Shown: piece by piece, positions 15,244-21,677 of the stretch | Numbering within the stretch: the first letter of the stretch is position 1 | Layout: the number at the start of each line of letters is the position of its first letter | Origin: Oscillatoriales cyanobacterium CG2_30_40_61 | Lineage (GTDB): Bacteria; Cyanobacteriota; Cyanobacteriia; Cyanobacteriales; Microcoleaceae | Reading direction: 5' to 3' | DNA length: 32,029 bases | Assembly (NCBI GenBank): GCA_001873365.1 | Contig: MNYZ01000115.1 | Location: 1-32,029, forward strand | Notes under the pieces: generated by a model | What the model saw: only the letters and a program-made list of their open reading frames with translations | Databases searched by the model: none | What the model was told of the DNA's origin: nothing | Position numbers and translations under genes: made by a program

Positions 15244-15647
15244 GATATAATTTCCTCTTTTTTATCATTAAAAACAATCAAGTTAAGTTGATGACGTTTA
15301 ATTACAGGTTGAATTGATTTTCTTTGAAAGAAAGAATTAAAAACAGCACTTCTTACGGCTAAATAAAGTTCATAATCCTTACGAGAAAATTCAAGAAAAT
15401 CACGATATAGAAGATATTGCCCTAAAGCGTTTTGAAAATCATTCATTGGCGAAGGATTAATAAAACTTTTGATTTCGACTACAATTATACGCTTTTGTTG
15501 TTCTGGCAATAAACTCTTTTCTGCTAATAAATCAGCATAAAGGTTATCATCTTCATATTCAATTGTATAGGGATCGGCTGTGATTGTCCAACCATCCTTA
15601 ATTAAAGCATTTTTAACTGCTTCATGGTAAACATCTTTTGCTGGCAT
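15228..15647 (-). CDS. xisH: XisH family protein, PD-(D/E)xK nuclease-like
   Basis: This 139-residue protein matches XisH ([20 protein letters not shown]...). Asp39 in YADLLAEKS and Glu58-x-Lys60 in VVEIKS form the D...ExK pattern of the PD-(D/E)xK nuclease fold, with Glu9 in the preceding helix. It therefore resembles a restriction-type endonuclease, although activity is unproven. A strong ribosome site AAGGAGG stands just before the ATG. The overlap with xisI implies coupled translation and a stable pair that behaves like a TA or mobile gene module (inference). Confidence 0.93.
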   Translation of the reverse strand: MPAKDVYHEAVKNALIKDGWTITADPYTIEYEDDNLYADLLAEKSLLPEQQKRIIVVEIKSFINPSPMNDFQNALGQYLLYRDFLEFSRKDYELYLAVRSAVFNSFFQRKSIQPVIKRHQLNLIVFNDKKEEIISWIKS

Positions 15648-15728
15648 TGTCCTCCTTATAATTTAGTTAGGTGGGCAATGCCCCTATTATACTCTCGCAG
15701 TTGTTGTTAATACATGAACCAATAAATA

Positions 15729-16121
15729 CTATTGAACTGATTGTCGGGTTGTACAAGCCCAGGTTTCAATTTTGCAAGTCCCTGTACCACATTCAATTAG
15801 AGCATTACCTTGGGCTTGTTCGGGAGTGATCGCCCAACCCCAGCCGATAATTCCTTCTGGATTCTTAGCAACTGCACCACAGGCATTTTTAAACCAAACC
15901 TGGACTTTACAATCGGATTTACCGCATTCTTTCAATGCCTTTTGTTCGGCTTCTTTTCTAGTCGGATAATCGTAACCATAACCCCAACCCCCTGATATGG
16001 AGGTGGCGATCGCTCCATAATGATCGGGTTGAGCTAGGGCGACCCCGGCGATTAAACTTTCAAGGACGATAACAGAAGCACTAATTAATAGAAAATGTTG
16101 TTTGATCCAATTTTTTTTCAT
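15729..16121 (-). CDS. Secreted DUF4189 domain protein
   Basis: This 130-residue protein has an N-terminal signal peptide (about 1-30, ending GVALA). The mature part is a DUF4189 domain: YGAIATSISGGWGYGYDYPTRKEAEQKALKECG, then a second half-repeat with WGWAITPEQAQGNALIECG. Cysteines in CGKSDC, ACGA, CGTGTC and ACT probably form disulfides in the periplasm or lumen. Function is unknown; the family is often exported and small. The ATG overlaps the stop of the upstream kinase gene as ATGA, so the two are translationally coupled. Confidence 0.85.
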   Translation of the reverse strand: MKKNWIKQHFLLISASVIVLESLIAGVALAQPDHYGAIATSISGGWGYGYDYPTRKEAEQKALKECGKSDCKVQVWFKNACGAVAKNPEGIIGWGWAITPEQAQGNALIECGTGTCKIETWACTTRQSVQ

Positions 16122-17791
16122 TCGGTTTCCGAGGTATTTTGTAAGGGTAAATAAATCGTCATTATGTTCCTTTGTTGCGGGCGCTGTTTAATTACCAGTT
16201 TCCCACCTAACGCATGAAATAGATTTTTTGTTACCGCCATATTTAGGCTTAAACTTCCCGTTTCCGGTTGGAACATTAATAACGGCCCTATTGATTTTAA
16301 TGGAGATTGGGGAGACACGGCAAAGGGGGAATTAACTTCTTTTCCGGGTTGGGATTCTAATTGTAATTTTAACTGATGTCCTGCTAATCTCACCCCGACT
16401 TTAATATGGCTACCACAGGGAAGACTGCGGGTAAAATTATCAATAACTCCAGTTAATACTTGATCAAGCATAGTCGGATCGCTGATTACTGTCGGTAGTT
16501 TATGTGGCAAAATCACCTCTAAGGTTTGGTTACGCTGACTCGCTTTTTTTTGCCATTGAGATAGACTACTTTGAAATACATCTCCTAAGGACATTGCTGT
16601 TAATGGTAGGGGTTGATCATTACTATTTCCTCGACTATTTTGTCGGCTTTGTTCTATTTCTAATTCAACGGCCCGGAAAATTAAGTTAAACCGATCAATT
16701 TGGGTTGTACATTCTTGATCAATCATTTCTAAACGTTTATGAATTACTTCTGGTGGTAGATTAGGTCGTTTTAATAGTAACCGTGTTAAGGTGCGAATAG
16801 TTGCTAAGGGTGTCCGAACTTCATGGGCGATCGCTTGTAATAATTCGACTTCTGCTGTTGGGATTGCATTTTCCAGAATGGTTGTTTCTGGATCGGGAGG
16901 AGAAGATTTTGAATTCTTATTTTTATCTAATTTAAAATTTTTTCTGGTGGCAATTCCAACGGTTTTTAACTTATTTTTTAAGGGTTCAATTTCTGGTTTT
17001 TTTTCTATTTCTAAGGGTAAATTATTTAATAATAAACGACTAAATTGCATCACCGTTTTATAATTGGGTTCAATGGGTGTAAACTGGGCAATGCTCTCTT
17101 CTAATTTAGCTTTTTGTCTGGATACTTCTACCCGTAAATCAGGGTTTGCTGTGGATTTAATTAATTCCATGCGATCGCGCAATATTAATAATGATTTTTC
17201 CACAATATCAGGATCAAAGGAAAATAGAAAAGCTGGACTTCCAGTTAAATCTTGACCAAATACCATAACTAAACTAAACTGACTTGTTAAAACTAAACAA
17301 AACTGTTCTTTAACTAGAGGATCTTTCCCATGCAAAGGACAGGCTTCTGTTTCAGGTACAGAGTTATAAAATTCCTCCGATGCCGGAAGTAATGCTTTAG
17401 GATGGCAGTATTTTAAAACTAATTCATCTGCTAATTTTGACAGGTCATGGGTAAAGATTTGGGTAGCAAAATGAATCGCTAAGTGGGGATGAATTAAAAC
17501 TGGAACTGGCCCAGAAATAATTAATCCTAAATGGAATAAGGGATTGGAATTTGGAATAGAATTTTCTGCTAATATATTAATATTGGATTGGAGTTCTTCT
17601 AATAAAAAATTCATAGATTTAACTCCACTATACCATTCTTTTTCTGCTTTTAAATATTGTTTAACTTCGGAACAAATATTAGAATTACTTTCGGAATGAT
17701 ACAAGGATTTAGACGAATAGGAATAACCTAATTTATGGGTTTCATCTTCCGCCAAAATCTGACTGAGTGTTGGTAATAATATTTGGTTCAT
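16118..17791 (-). CDS. Cyanobacterial sensor histidine kinase with degenerate ATP site
   Basis: This 557-residue protein belongs to a cyanobacterial kinase family. Its N-terminal region (about 45-260) has the typical LIISGPVPVLIHP, FCLVLTSQFSLVMVFGQD and PAFLFSFDPDIVE, with no membrane segment. HisKA has QAIAHEVRTPLATIRTL (His323), and a HIP1 site encodes the AIA before it. The HATPase part keeps an N-box-like DQVLTGVIDNFTRSLP and a G2-like SLSLNMAVTKNLFHALGG, but the DxGxG box is replaced by LQLESQPG. Kinase activity is therefore doubtful, and it could act as a phosphatase, a scaffold or a kinase with unusual nucleotide contacts. No response regulator is adjacent. Confidence 0.85.
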   Translation of the reverse strand: MNQILLPTLSQILAEDETHKLGYSYSSKSLYHSESNSNICSEVKQYLKAEKEWYSGVKSMNFLLEELQSNINILAENSIPNSNPLFHLGLIISGPVPVLIHPHLAIHFATQIFTHDLSKLADELVLKYCHPKALLPASEEFYNSVPETEACPLHGKDPLVKEQFCLVLTSQFSLVMVFGQDLTGSPAFLFSFDPDIVEKSLLILRDRMELIKSTANPDLRVEVSRQKAKLEESIAQFTPIEPNYKTVMQFSRLLLNNLPLEIEKKPEIEPLKNKLKTVGIATRKNFKLDKNKNSKSSPPDPETTILENAIPTAEVELLQAIAHEVRTPLATIRTLTRLLLKRPNLPPEVIHKRLEMIDQECTTQIDRFNLIFRAVELEIEQSRQNSRGNSNDQPLPLTAMSLGDVFQSSLSQWQKKASQRNQTLEVILPHKLPTVISDPTMLDQVLTGVIDNFTRSLPCGSHIKVGVRLAGHQLKLQLESQPGKEVNSPFAVSPQSPLKSIGPLLMFQPETGSLSLNMAVTKNLFHALGGKLVIKQRPQQRNIMTIYLPLQNTSETE

Positions 17792-17834
17792 TATCCCCCT
17801 AACCTAAAACGAATTATAGAATTTAGCAATAACT

Positions 17835-17995
17835 TTTAGAAATAAATCAAGACTCACTCCCCGACAAATACGGTTTGTTATGCTTTCACCATAGCGACAT
17901 TTGCCCAATTCGTACATTGGTAGAACCGAACCCCCTAGGGGTGGAGTTTCCCCGGTAAGGGTTAGGGGAGTGGTAACGCTCCTATCGACTCTAAC
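17835..17995 (-). other. GC-rich structured segment, possible IS200/IS605-type relic
   Basis: This stretch is clearly richer in GC than its surroundings. It holds the palindrome CCCCTAGGGG (17932-17941), then GGAGTTTCCCC-GGTAAGGG with further pairing potential. On the minus strand an open frame reads RVDRSVTTPLTLTGETPPLGG, which looks like translated structured DNA rather than a known domain. Sequence of this style occurs near ends of cyanobacterial tnpB elements in my memory, but no transposase motif is visible. It ends where the tldD fragment begins. Confidence 0.3.
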
Positions 17996-18460
17996 GAAAT
18001 GCGCTTTGCAGCCACGGCCAGAAATGGGGAAACCGTACAAACCGGACGAGAAACCACGGGCTCCCGCAAAGCATACGAAGACCTGACAAATCTCGATCAC
18101 CAGGTTCATAGTGCGGCGGGGCGGGCGGTTAACTCCCTAGCCCTTCCCCCGGTGAAAGGGAATGTTTATACCGTTGTCATTGACCCTATTTTGTCGGGTT
18201 TATTTGTCCATGAAGCCTTCGGTCATTTGTCTGAAGCGGATATGACATAACAAAATCCCGACTTATTATAAGTCATGACCTTGATCCGTCAATTTGGCCC
18301 AAAAAATCTACAAATCTTTGATGGTGCAGCCCCTGGCGGACATCGGGGAAGCTATAAATATGATGATCAAGGAACTCCGGCGACTACCACCCAACTGATC
18401 CAAGATGGGGCTTTAGTAGGTCGCCTTCATTCCCGTGAAACCGCAGGAAAATTAGGGGAA
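17996..18460 (+). pseudogene. tldD: tldD (TldD/PmbA metalloprotease) internal fragment
   Basis: The frame reads MRFAATARNGETVQTGRE, LPPVKGNVYTVVIDPILSGLF, then the zinc motif HEAFGH (18209-18226), all typical of TldD. After LSEADMT come two in-frame stops (TAA at 18248-18250 and 18269-18271). The same frame then continues with FGPKNLQIFDGAAPGGHRGSY, YDDQGTPATTTQLIQDG and VGRLHSRETAGKLGE before homology ends. About 155 of some 480-490 residues remain, and both ends are missing. Since the stops replace Tyr- and Glu-like positions in one frame, decay was by substitution. A functional copy may lie elsewhere. Confidence 0.88.
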
Positions 18461-18497
18461 ATTCCTAATGTCGTTGTCGGAGGAGAAGCAATAGAAT

Positions 18498-18533
18498 AAA
18501 AAAACCACAACCAGATTAATTTATTTTAATCTG
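18498..18533 (-). terminator. Possible terminator of the RGDGR peptide gene
   Basis: Reading leftward, CAGATTAA/TTAATCTG arms (18512-18519 and 18526-18533) with a 6-nt loop are followed eight bases later by seven T residues (18498-18504). It lies just beyond the stop of the gene at 18537. The gap before the T-run makes it a weak example. Confidence 0.4.
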
Positions 18534-18536
18534 TGA

Positions 18537-18773
18537 TTAGTTTTCCCGTCGTCCATCACCACGTTTAGGAGCAATATCCTCGGTATTTTCATCGTCGTAG
18601 TTGTGATTGGCAATTTCTATTTGATCCGAGTTCAGAGACACAAGGAATTCTCTGGACTCGAAGGACTGCATTTCTTGTGAATCACCCTGTTGTGTTGTTT
18701 GAGGTTGAGGATCAAAACTCTGAGGTAAACCCACCAGAGGAAGGATGATTAAGACTGTAAGCAGGTTAAACAT
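18537..18773 (-). CDS. Small exported-type protein ending RGDGR-REN, PatX-like paralog
   Basis: With the ATG at 18771-18773 the protein has 78 residues: a hydrophobic N-terminus (FNLLTVLIILPLVGLP) like a signal peptide, an acidic Gln/Asp-rich middle, and a C-terminal IAPKRGDGRREN. An in-frame ATG at 18858-18860 would add 29 polar residues before the hydrophobic part, so the shorter start is preferred. The layout matches the upstream neighbour that ends IPHRGSGR, with Asp replacing Ser in the pentapeptide. It may be a second peptide of the PatX/PatS type or a decoy or antagonist (inference). It lacks a strong ribosome site. Confidence 0.55.
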   Translation of the reverse strand: MFNLLTVLIILPLVGLPQSFDPQPQTTQQGDSQEMQSFESREFLVSLNSDQIEIANHNYDDENTEDIAPKRGDGRREN

Positions 18774-18902
18774 TTTAAGTTCAGAGATTAGGATAACTAC
18801 CTGTGAATACCAGTGTTTTAATTCCTGATCCGGATCGTTAATTAAATCCTGATCGATCATCCCCTGATCAAATATAAAAAAAATGGAGTAAGTGTCAGAT
18901 AC

Positions 18903-18936
18903 TAAAAAACCTATCGGGATTATCCTGTGGGGTTTT
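18903..18936 (-). terminator. Possible terminator downstream of the patX-like gene
   Basis: On the minus strand AAAACC (18936-18931) pairs with GGTTTT (18911-18906), with an inner GGAT/ATCC stem (18917-18925). The 3' arm runs into six T residues (18909-18904). It lies between the RGSGR and RGDGR genes, suggesting separate transcripts. Confidence 0.4.
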
Positions 18937-18968
18937 AAATCACTCCTCCATATTTTTGATCATGATAA

Positions 18969-19148
18969 TTAACGTCCACTTCCCCGATGAGGAATGCCTT
19001 GATTATCAATTTCTGTACTGGTTTGAGTCGCAATAAACGCCACTTTTTCTGCTTTTGAAACTGAGGTAAAGTTAACAGGATTAAGATGTTGACGAGTCAT
19101 GGCAGCGACTAACAAAGTAGATAATAAAATAGTGCTGTAGATTCGCAT
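18969..19148 (-). CDS. patX: PatX-like small protein with C-terminal RGSGR
   Basis: Starting at the ATG 19146-19148 the protein has 59 residues: a short Arg-bearing n-region and hydrophobic core (MRIYSTILLSTLLVAAM), a polar middle, and the C-terminus GIPHRGSGR. RGSGR is the pentapeptide of PatS, HetN and PatX that binds HetR and controls patterning in filamentous cyanobacteria. PatX proteins with an N-terminal hydrophobic segment occur also in non-heterocystous filaments. An ATG at 19173-19175 would add nine residues but lies inside an inverted repeat that overlaps a promoter-like element. The name is assigned from architecture and the exact pentapeptide, and hetR is not in view. Confidence 0.72.
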   Translation of the reverse strand: MRIYSTILLSTLLVAAMTRQHLNPVNFTSVSKAEKVAFIATQTSTEIDNQGIPHRGSGR

Positions 19149-19159
19149 AAGAGTTGTCC

Positions 19160-19185
19160 GTATTAGAGTGTCCATTCTCTAATAC
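19160..19185 (-). promoter_or_regulatory. Perfect inverted repeat at the patX-like gene start
   Basis: GTATTAGAG (19160-19168) and CTCTAATAC (19177-19185) are a perfect 9-bp inverted repeat with an 8-nt spacer. A third half-site, CTCTAATA, lies at 19245-19252. On the minus strand the distal arm contains TTGTATTAG, a possible -10, which would put the transcript start within the repeat and favour translation from 19148. This is the geometry of an operator; a HetR site is a tempting guess but not shown. Confidence 0.5.
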
Positions 19186-19309
19186 AAGTTGAATCAAATT
19201 GATCCGGTAAAAAAGATAAACTTTTCCGGGATTGCTTTTGATTCCTCTAATAGTGTTAAATTAAAGGGATAAATCTTGTGATTAGGAATTGGGTAAGCGA
19301 TCGCTAGTT

Positions 19310-19591
19310 ATGACAACTCAAGAACAAAAACATCCTCAATACAATACTGACCGAAAGATTGTTCTTAGTCTTTTAGAGCAAGAAGCAACGGACTATAATC
19401 TCGTAGAATTAGCTCGTCTAAAAATTCGCTATCGAGGTTTTCCAGGTGCAAAAGATATTCAAAGCAATTTAGAAATAATCTTACAAACTTGGGGATATAC
19501 CGACGAAACTTTATTTGAGAAAACTCGTCAAATTCACGCCACTGGTGAAATTTATCGAGGCAAAAAAAATGATCAAGAAGACTGGATTTGA
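19310..19591 (+). CDS. DUF3288 family protein
   Basis: This 93-residue protein (MTTQEQKHPQYNTDRKIVLSLL...) matches the cyanobacterial DUF3288 family over its full length, including LARLKIRYRGFPGAKDIQSNLEIILQTWGY and the C-terminal RGKKNDQEDWI. It is soluble and mainly helical, of unknown function. I chose the ATG at 19310, just after a HIP1 site, because family members start with this segment; an upstream in-frame start at 19289 would add seven residues. It is divergent from the patX-like gene and shares its upstream region. Confidence 0.85.
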   Translation: MTTQEQKHPQYNTDRKIVLSLLEQEATDYNLVELARLKIRYRGFPGAKDIQSNLEIILQTWGYTDETLFEKTRQIHATGEIYRGKKNDQEDWI

Positions 19592-19781
19592 AGGGTGTAT
19601 GCTTGATTCTTCACTATCAAGATCGGACTATCCGCCTAAATCCTCATCAAAATTTTCTTGGCCTACTGGGAGTTTTGTGGCGATTTTGTGCAAATATAGA
19701 AAGACTGTCTGATCAGATTACCAGTAACACTTACAGGTACTCTTACCGGGGAGTTAGAGAGGAAATACTAGGTTAAAATTT

Positions 19782-20006
19782 ATGAAGGTTGGCGATCGCG
19801 TTTCTGTTAAAACATCTGTTGTCGTTTATGTCCATCCCGAACACCGAAACCAGGAATTTGATGCTAAGGGATTGGAAGGAAATGTTGTATCTGTGATTAC
19901 CGATTGGCAGGGAAGACCCCTTAGCCCGAATTTGCCTATCGTTGTGGATTTTGGTAATAAATTCAAGGCCCATTTCCGAGAAGATGAGTTAGAATTGATA
20001 CAATAG
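19782..20006 (+). CDS. ftrV: Ferredoxin-thioredoxin reductase variable (alpha) chain
   Basis: This 74-residue SH3-like barrel protein is the variable subunit of ferredoxin:thioredoxin reductase. It shields the Fe-S catalytic subunit FtrC while electrons pass from ferredoxin to thioredoxin for light regulation of metabolism. The match spans the whole length: MKVGDRVSVKTSVVVYVHPEHRN, DAKGLEGNVVSVITDWQGRPLSPNLPIVVDFGNKFKAHFREDELE. The ATG at 19782 is followed at once by a HIP1 octamer. ftrC is not in the window. Confidence 0.95.
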   Translation: MKVGDRVSVKTSVVVYVHPEHRNQEFDAKGLEGNVVSVITDWQGRPLSPNLPIVVDFGNKFKAHFREDELELIQ

Positions 20007-20058
20007 TTTGAGAAGACAGGAGACCGGAGAATTTTGAGCAATAATTTCTCCCTGTCTC

Positions 20059-20283
20059 CTATTTTTTACCTAAAAACCAACCGAGAATATTAATATCTCT
20101 GCGCATTTTTTCCAGTTCTTGACGGTGGCGTGCTGCTGTTTGATAATACCAGGAACAATATTGAGCAAATTCATCCCGATATTCAACTTCTTGGTGAAAT
20201 TCACGGGTAAGTTGATGGACTTGCAGCGCTTCTACCACAGCTTGATCGGGTTGTTTAACCTTCTGTTCCCATTCAAATGGCAT
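20059..20283 (-). CDS. Conserved small hypothetical protein
   Basis: This 74-residue, charged, mostly helical protein (MPFEWEQKVKQPDQAVVEALQVHQL...) ends in a short hydrophobic NILGWFLG. The ATG at 20281-20283 was preferred to a GTG six bases upstream. There is no known domain. EFHQEVEYRDEFAQYCSWYYQTAARHRQELEKM reads like a family conserved in cyanobacteria, but I cannot name it. It converges with ftrV. Confidence 0.65.
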   Translation of the reverse strand: MPFEWEQKVKQPDQAVVEALQVHQLTREFHQEVEYRDEFAQYCSWYYQTAARHRQELEKMRRDINILGWFLGKK

Positions 20284-20336
20284 GATCACACAATCCTAGA
20301 TTAAGGAATGCTTTTACCTTAACACAGTAATTAGTC

Positions 20337-20425
20337 AAGGGAACAGGGAGCAGGGGGAGCACCGGGAGGCAGGGGAGGCAGGGGGAGCACCGGGAGGCAG
20401 GGGGAGCAGGGGGAGCAGGGGAAGT
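20337..20425 (+). repeat. G-rich tandem repeat with quadruplex potential
   Basis: The tract is built from GGGGGAGCA and CCGGGAGGCAGG units, with a segment of about 33 bp repeated (AGGGGGAGCACCGGGAGGCA occurs twice). Many runs of three to five G in close sequence on the plus strand could form G-quadruplexes. It lies upstream of the small gene at 20283, in a 210-bp gap with no other gene. Confidence 0.75.
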
Positions 20426-20429
20426 AAAA

Positions 20430-20485
20430 TATTACCTATTACCTATTACCTATTACCTATTACCTATTACCTATTACCCATTACC
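20430..20485. repeat. TATTACC heptamer tract
   Basis: Seven perfect TATTACC units and one CATTACC follow one another (8 x 7 bp) and end eight bases before the stop of the YdcF-like gene. The period is the same seven bases as the tract at 9799, but the sequence is unrelated. Confidence 0.9.
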
Positions 20486-20493
20486 CATCTTTA

Positions 20494-21288
20494 CTATAAC
20501 CAACCTCGAAACCGATAAACCCCTAATCCAATATATTCTTTTAAAGCTTGGGTAGTTTGATGTAGGGAGAGGGTATCGGGTATCCAACTGAGTAAAATTC
20601 CTTGCCAAGTTTTTTGAGCTTGATTAATTTCAGAAGGAATCATTAAAAAATCCGTAGGTGCTGGGATCACATCCATTCCTAGACGTTTAAAAATCAATAG
20701 CGATCGCGGAGTATGTAAAGCAGAAGTAACTAATAAAATCTGCCCTTGTATGTTATTTTCTTTTAAAATACTCTGCACATTAACAGCATTTTGATATGTA
20801 TTTAATGAAGTCGGATCTTGTAAAATTGCCGAGGAAGGAACACCCATTACTTCGGCAATTTTAGCCATATCTTGAGATTCGGGATCACCCCCTCCTTGCC
20901 AATTAATTCTCCCCCCACTTAAGATTAACCAAGGGGCTTTTTTCTGACGATGTAATAATGATCCATATAAAATGCGATCGCCAGCTTCTGAGACATCCAC
21001 CCAAGGACGCGGGGGTAAAGCGGGTTTAGTCCCACCTCCTAAAACAACAATCGCCGCCGCATTAGGAATTTCAGTCTTAGGAATATTTTGAGATTCAAGA
21101 TATCCGACTAATAATTGAGCAACTCCTCGACTACTTGCTAATAATAAAATTACTAGGGCGCAACTGATCACAGCTCCTGTCCATCGAGGATATTTCCACA
21201 GGGTAAATAGAGCTACAAACATTAATAAACAACTCAATCCTAAGGGATAAATAAATAAAGGTAAAAGTTTAGATAAAAATAGAAACAT
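20494..21288 (-). CDS. YdcF/SanA-like DUF218 membrane protein
   Basis: This 264-residue protein has two N-terminal TM segments (about 5-30 and 36-55) followed by a DUF218 domain: AAAIVVLGGGTKP, EAGDRILYGSLLHRQKKAPWLILSGG, DTSLNTYQNAVN-like and ILLVTSALHTPRSLLIFKRLGMDVIPAPTDF. Family members (ElyC, SanA, YdcF) act in envelope or peptidoglycan maintenance, but the reaction is unclear. It overlaps no neighbour and lies 9 bp downstream of the small membrane protein gene, so an operon is likely. Confidence 0.88.
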   Translation of the reverse strand: MFLFLSKLLPLFIYPLGLSCLLMFVALFTLWKYPRWTGAVISCALVILLLASSRGVAQLLVGYLESQNIPKTEIPNAAAIVVLGGGTKPALPPRPWVDVSEAGDRILYGSLLHRQKKAPWLILSGGRINWQGGGDPESQDMAKIAEVMGVPSSAILQDPTSLNTYQNAVNVQSILKENNIQGQILLVTSALHTPRSLLIFKRLGMDVIPAPTDFLMIPSEINQAQKTWQGILLSWIPDTLSLHQTTQALKEYIGLGVYRFRGWL

Positions 21289-21297
21289 GGTAAAAAA

Positions 21298-21621
21298 TCA
21301 ATTTTTATTCCGTTTAAAAATCCAACCTAAAAGGGTTGTAGCTTGGGTGGGACGGGGATTTGATTTAGATTCAGGTGATAATAGCTGGGATTTAGTTAGA
21401 ATATCGGAAAGATTATTGGTAATGGCTTCAATTTCAAAAGTTTCCGTTGATTCGGGTTTCTGATCCATTTGCCACCATTTGACCAAACAGCATACAGACC
21501 ATCCCGAAATTATCCCTAACTCTACACTGGTTAATAATGAATCCCCTAAAGCTATAAAACAGAGGGTAAAAAATAATCCTGCTCCTAATCCGGCAGGAAA
21601 TACTATTGATGATTTTAACAT
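21298..21621 (-). CDS. Small membrane protein of unknown function
   Basis: This 107-residue protein has two hydrophobic segments near the N-terminus (about 6-27 and 31-50), then a polar, Ser/Thr-rich cytosolic tail ending in GWIFKRNKN. No recognised domain is present. It is 9 bp upstream of the YdcF-like gene on the same strand, suggesting co-expression and perhaps an envelope role. Confidence 0.65.
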   Translation of the reverse strand: MLKSSIVFPAGLGAGLFFTLCFIALGDSLLTSVELGIISGWSVCCLVKWWQMDQKPESTETFEIEAITNNLSDILTKSQLLSPESKSNPRPTQATTLLGWIFKRNKN

Positions 21622-21677
21622 AGATTTTTTCGGTTGATAGAGTTTCCTTCCTGGCTTAGAGATTAGATTTCATAATT

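Noticed and set aside
17804-18109. 101-codon minus-strand frame across the GC-rich segment
   Set aside because: It runs into the tldD fragment in the antisense direction and has no known motif or ribosome site; it is more likely a chance frame or part of an old element.
19588-19776. 62-codon frame between DUF3288 and ftrV
   Set aside because: There is no ribosome site, no conserved features, and an overlapping alternative frame; it is probably leader DNA of ftrV.
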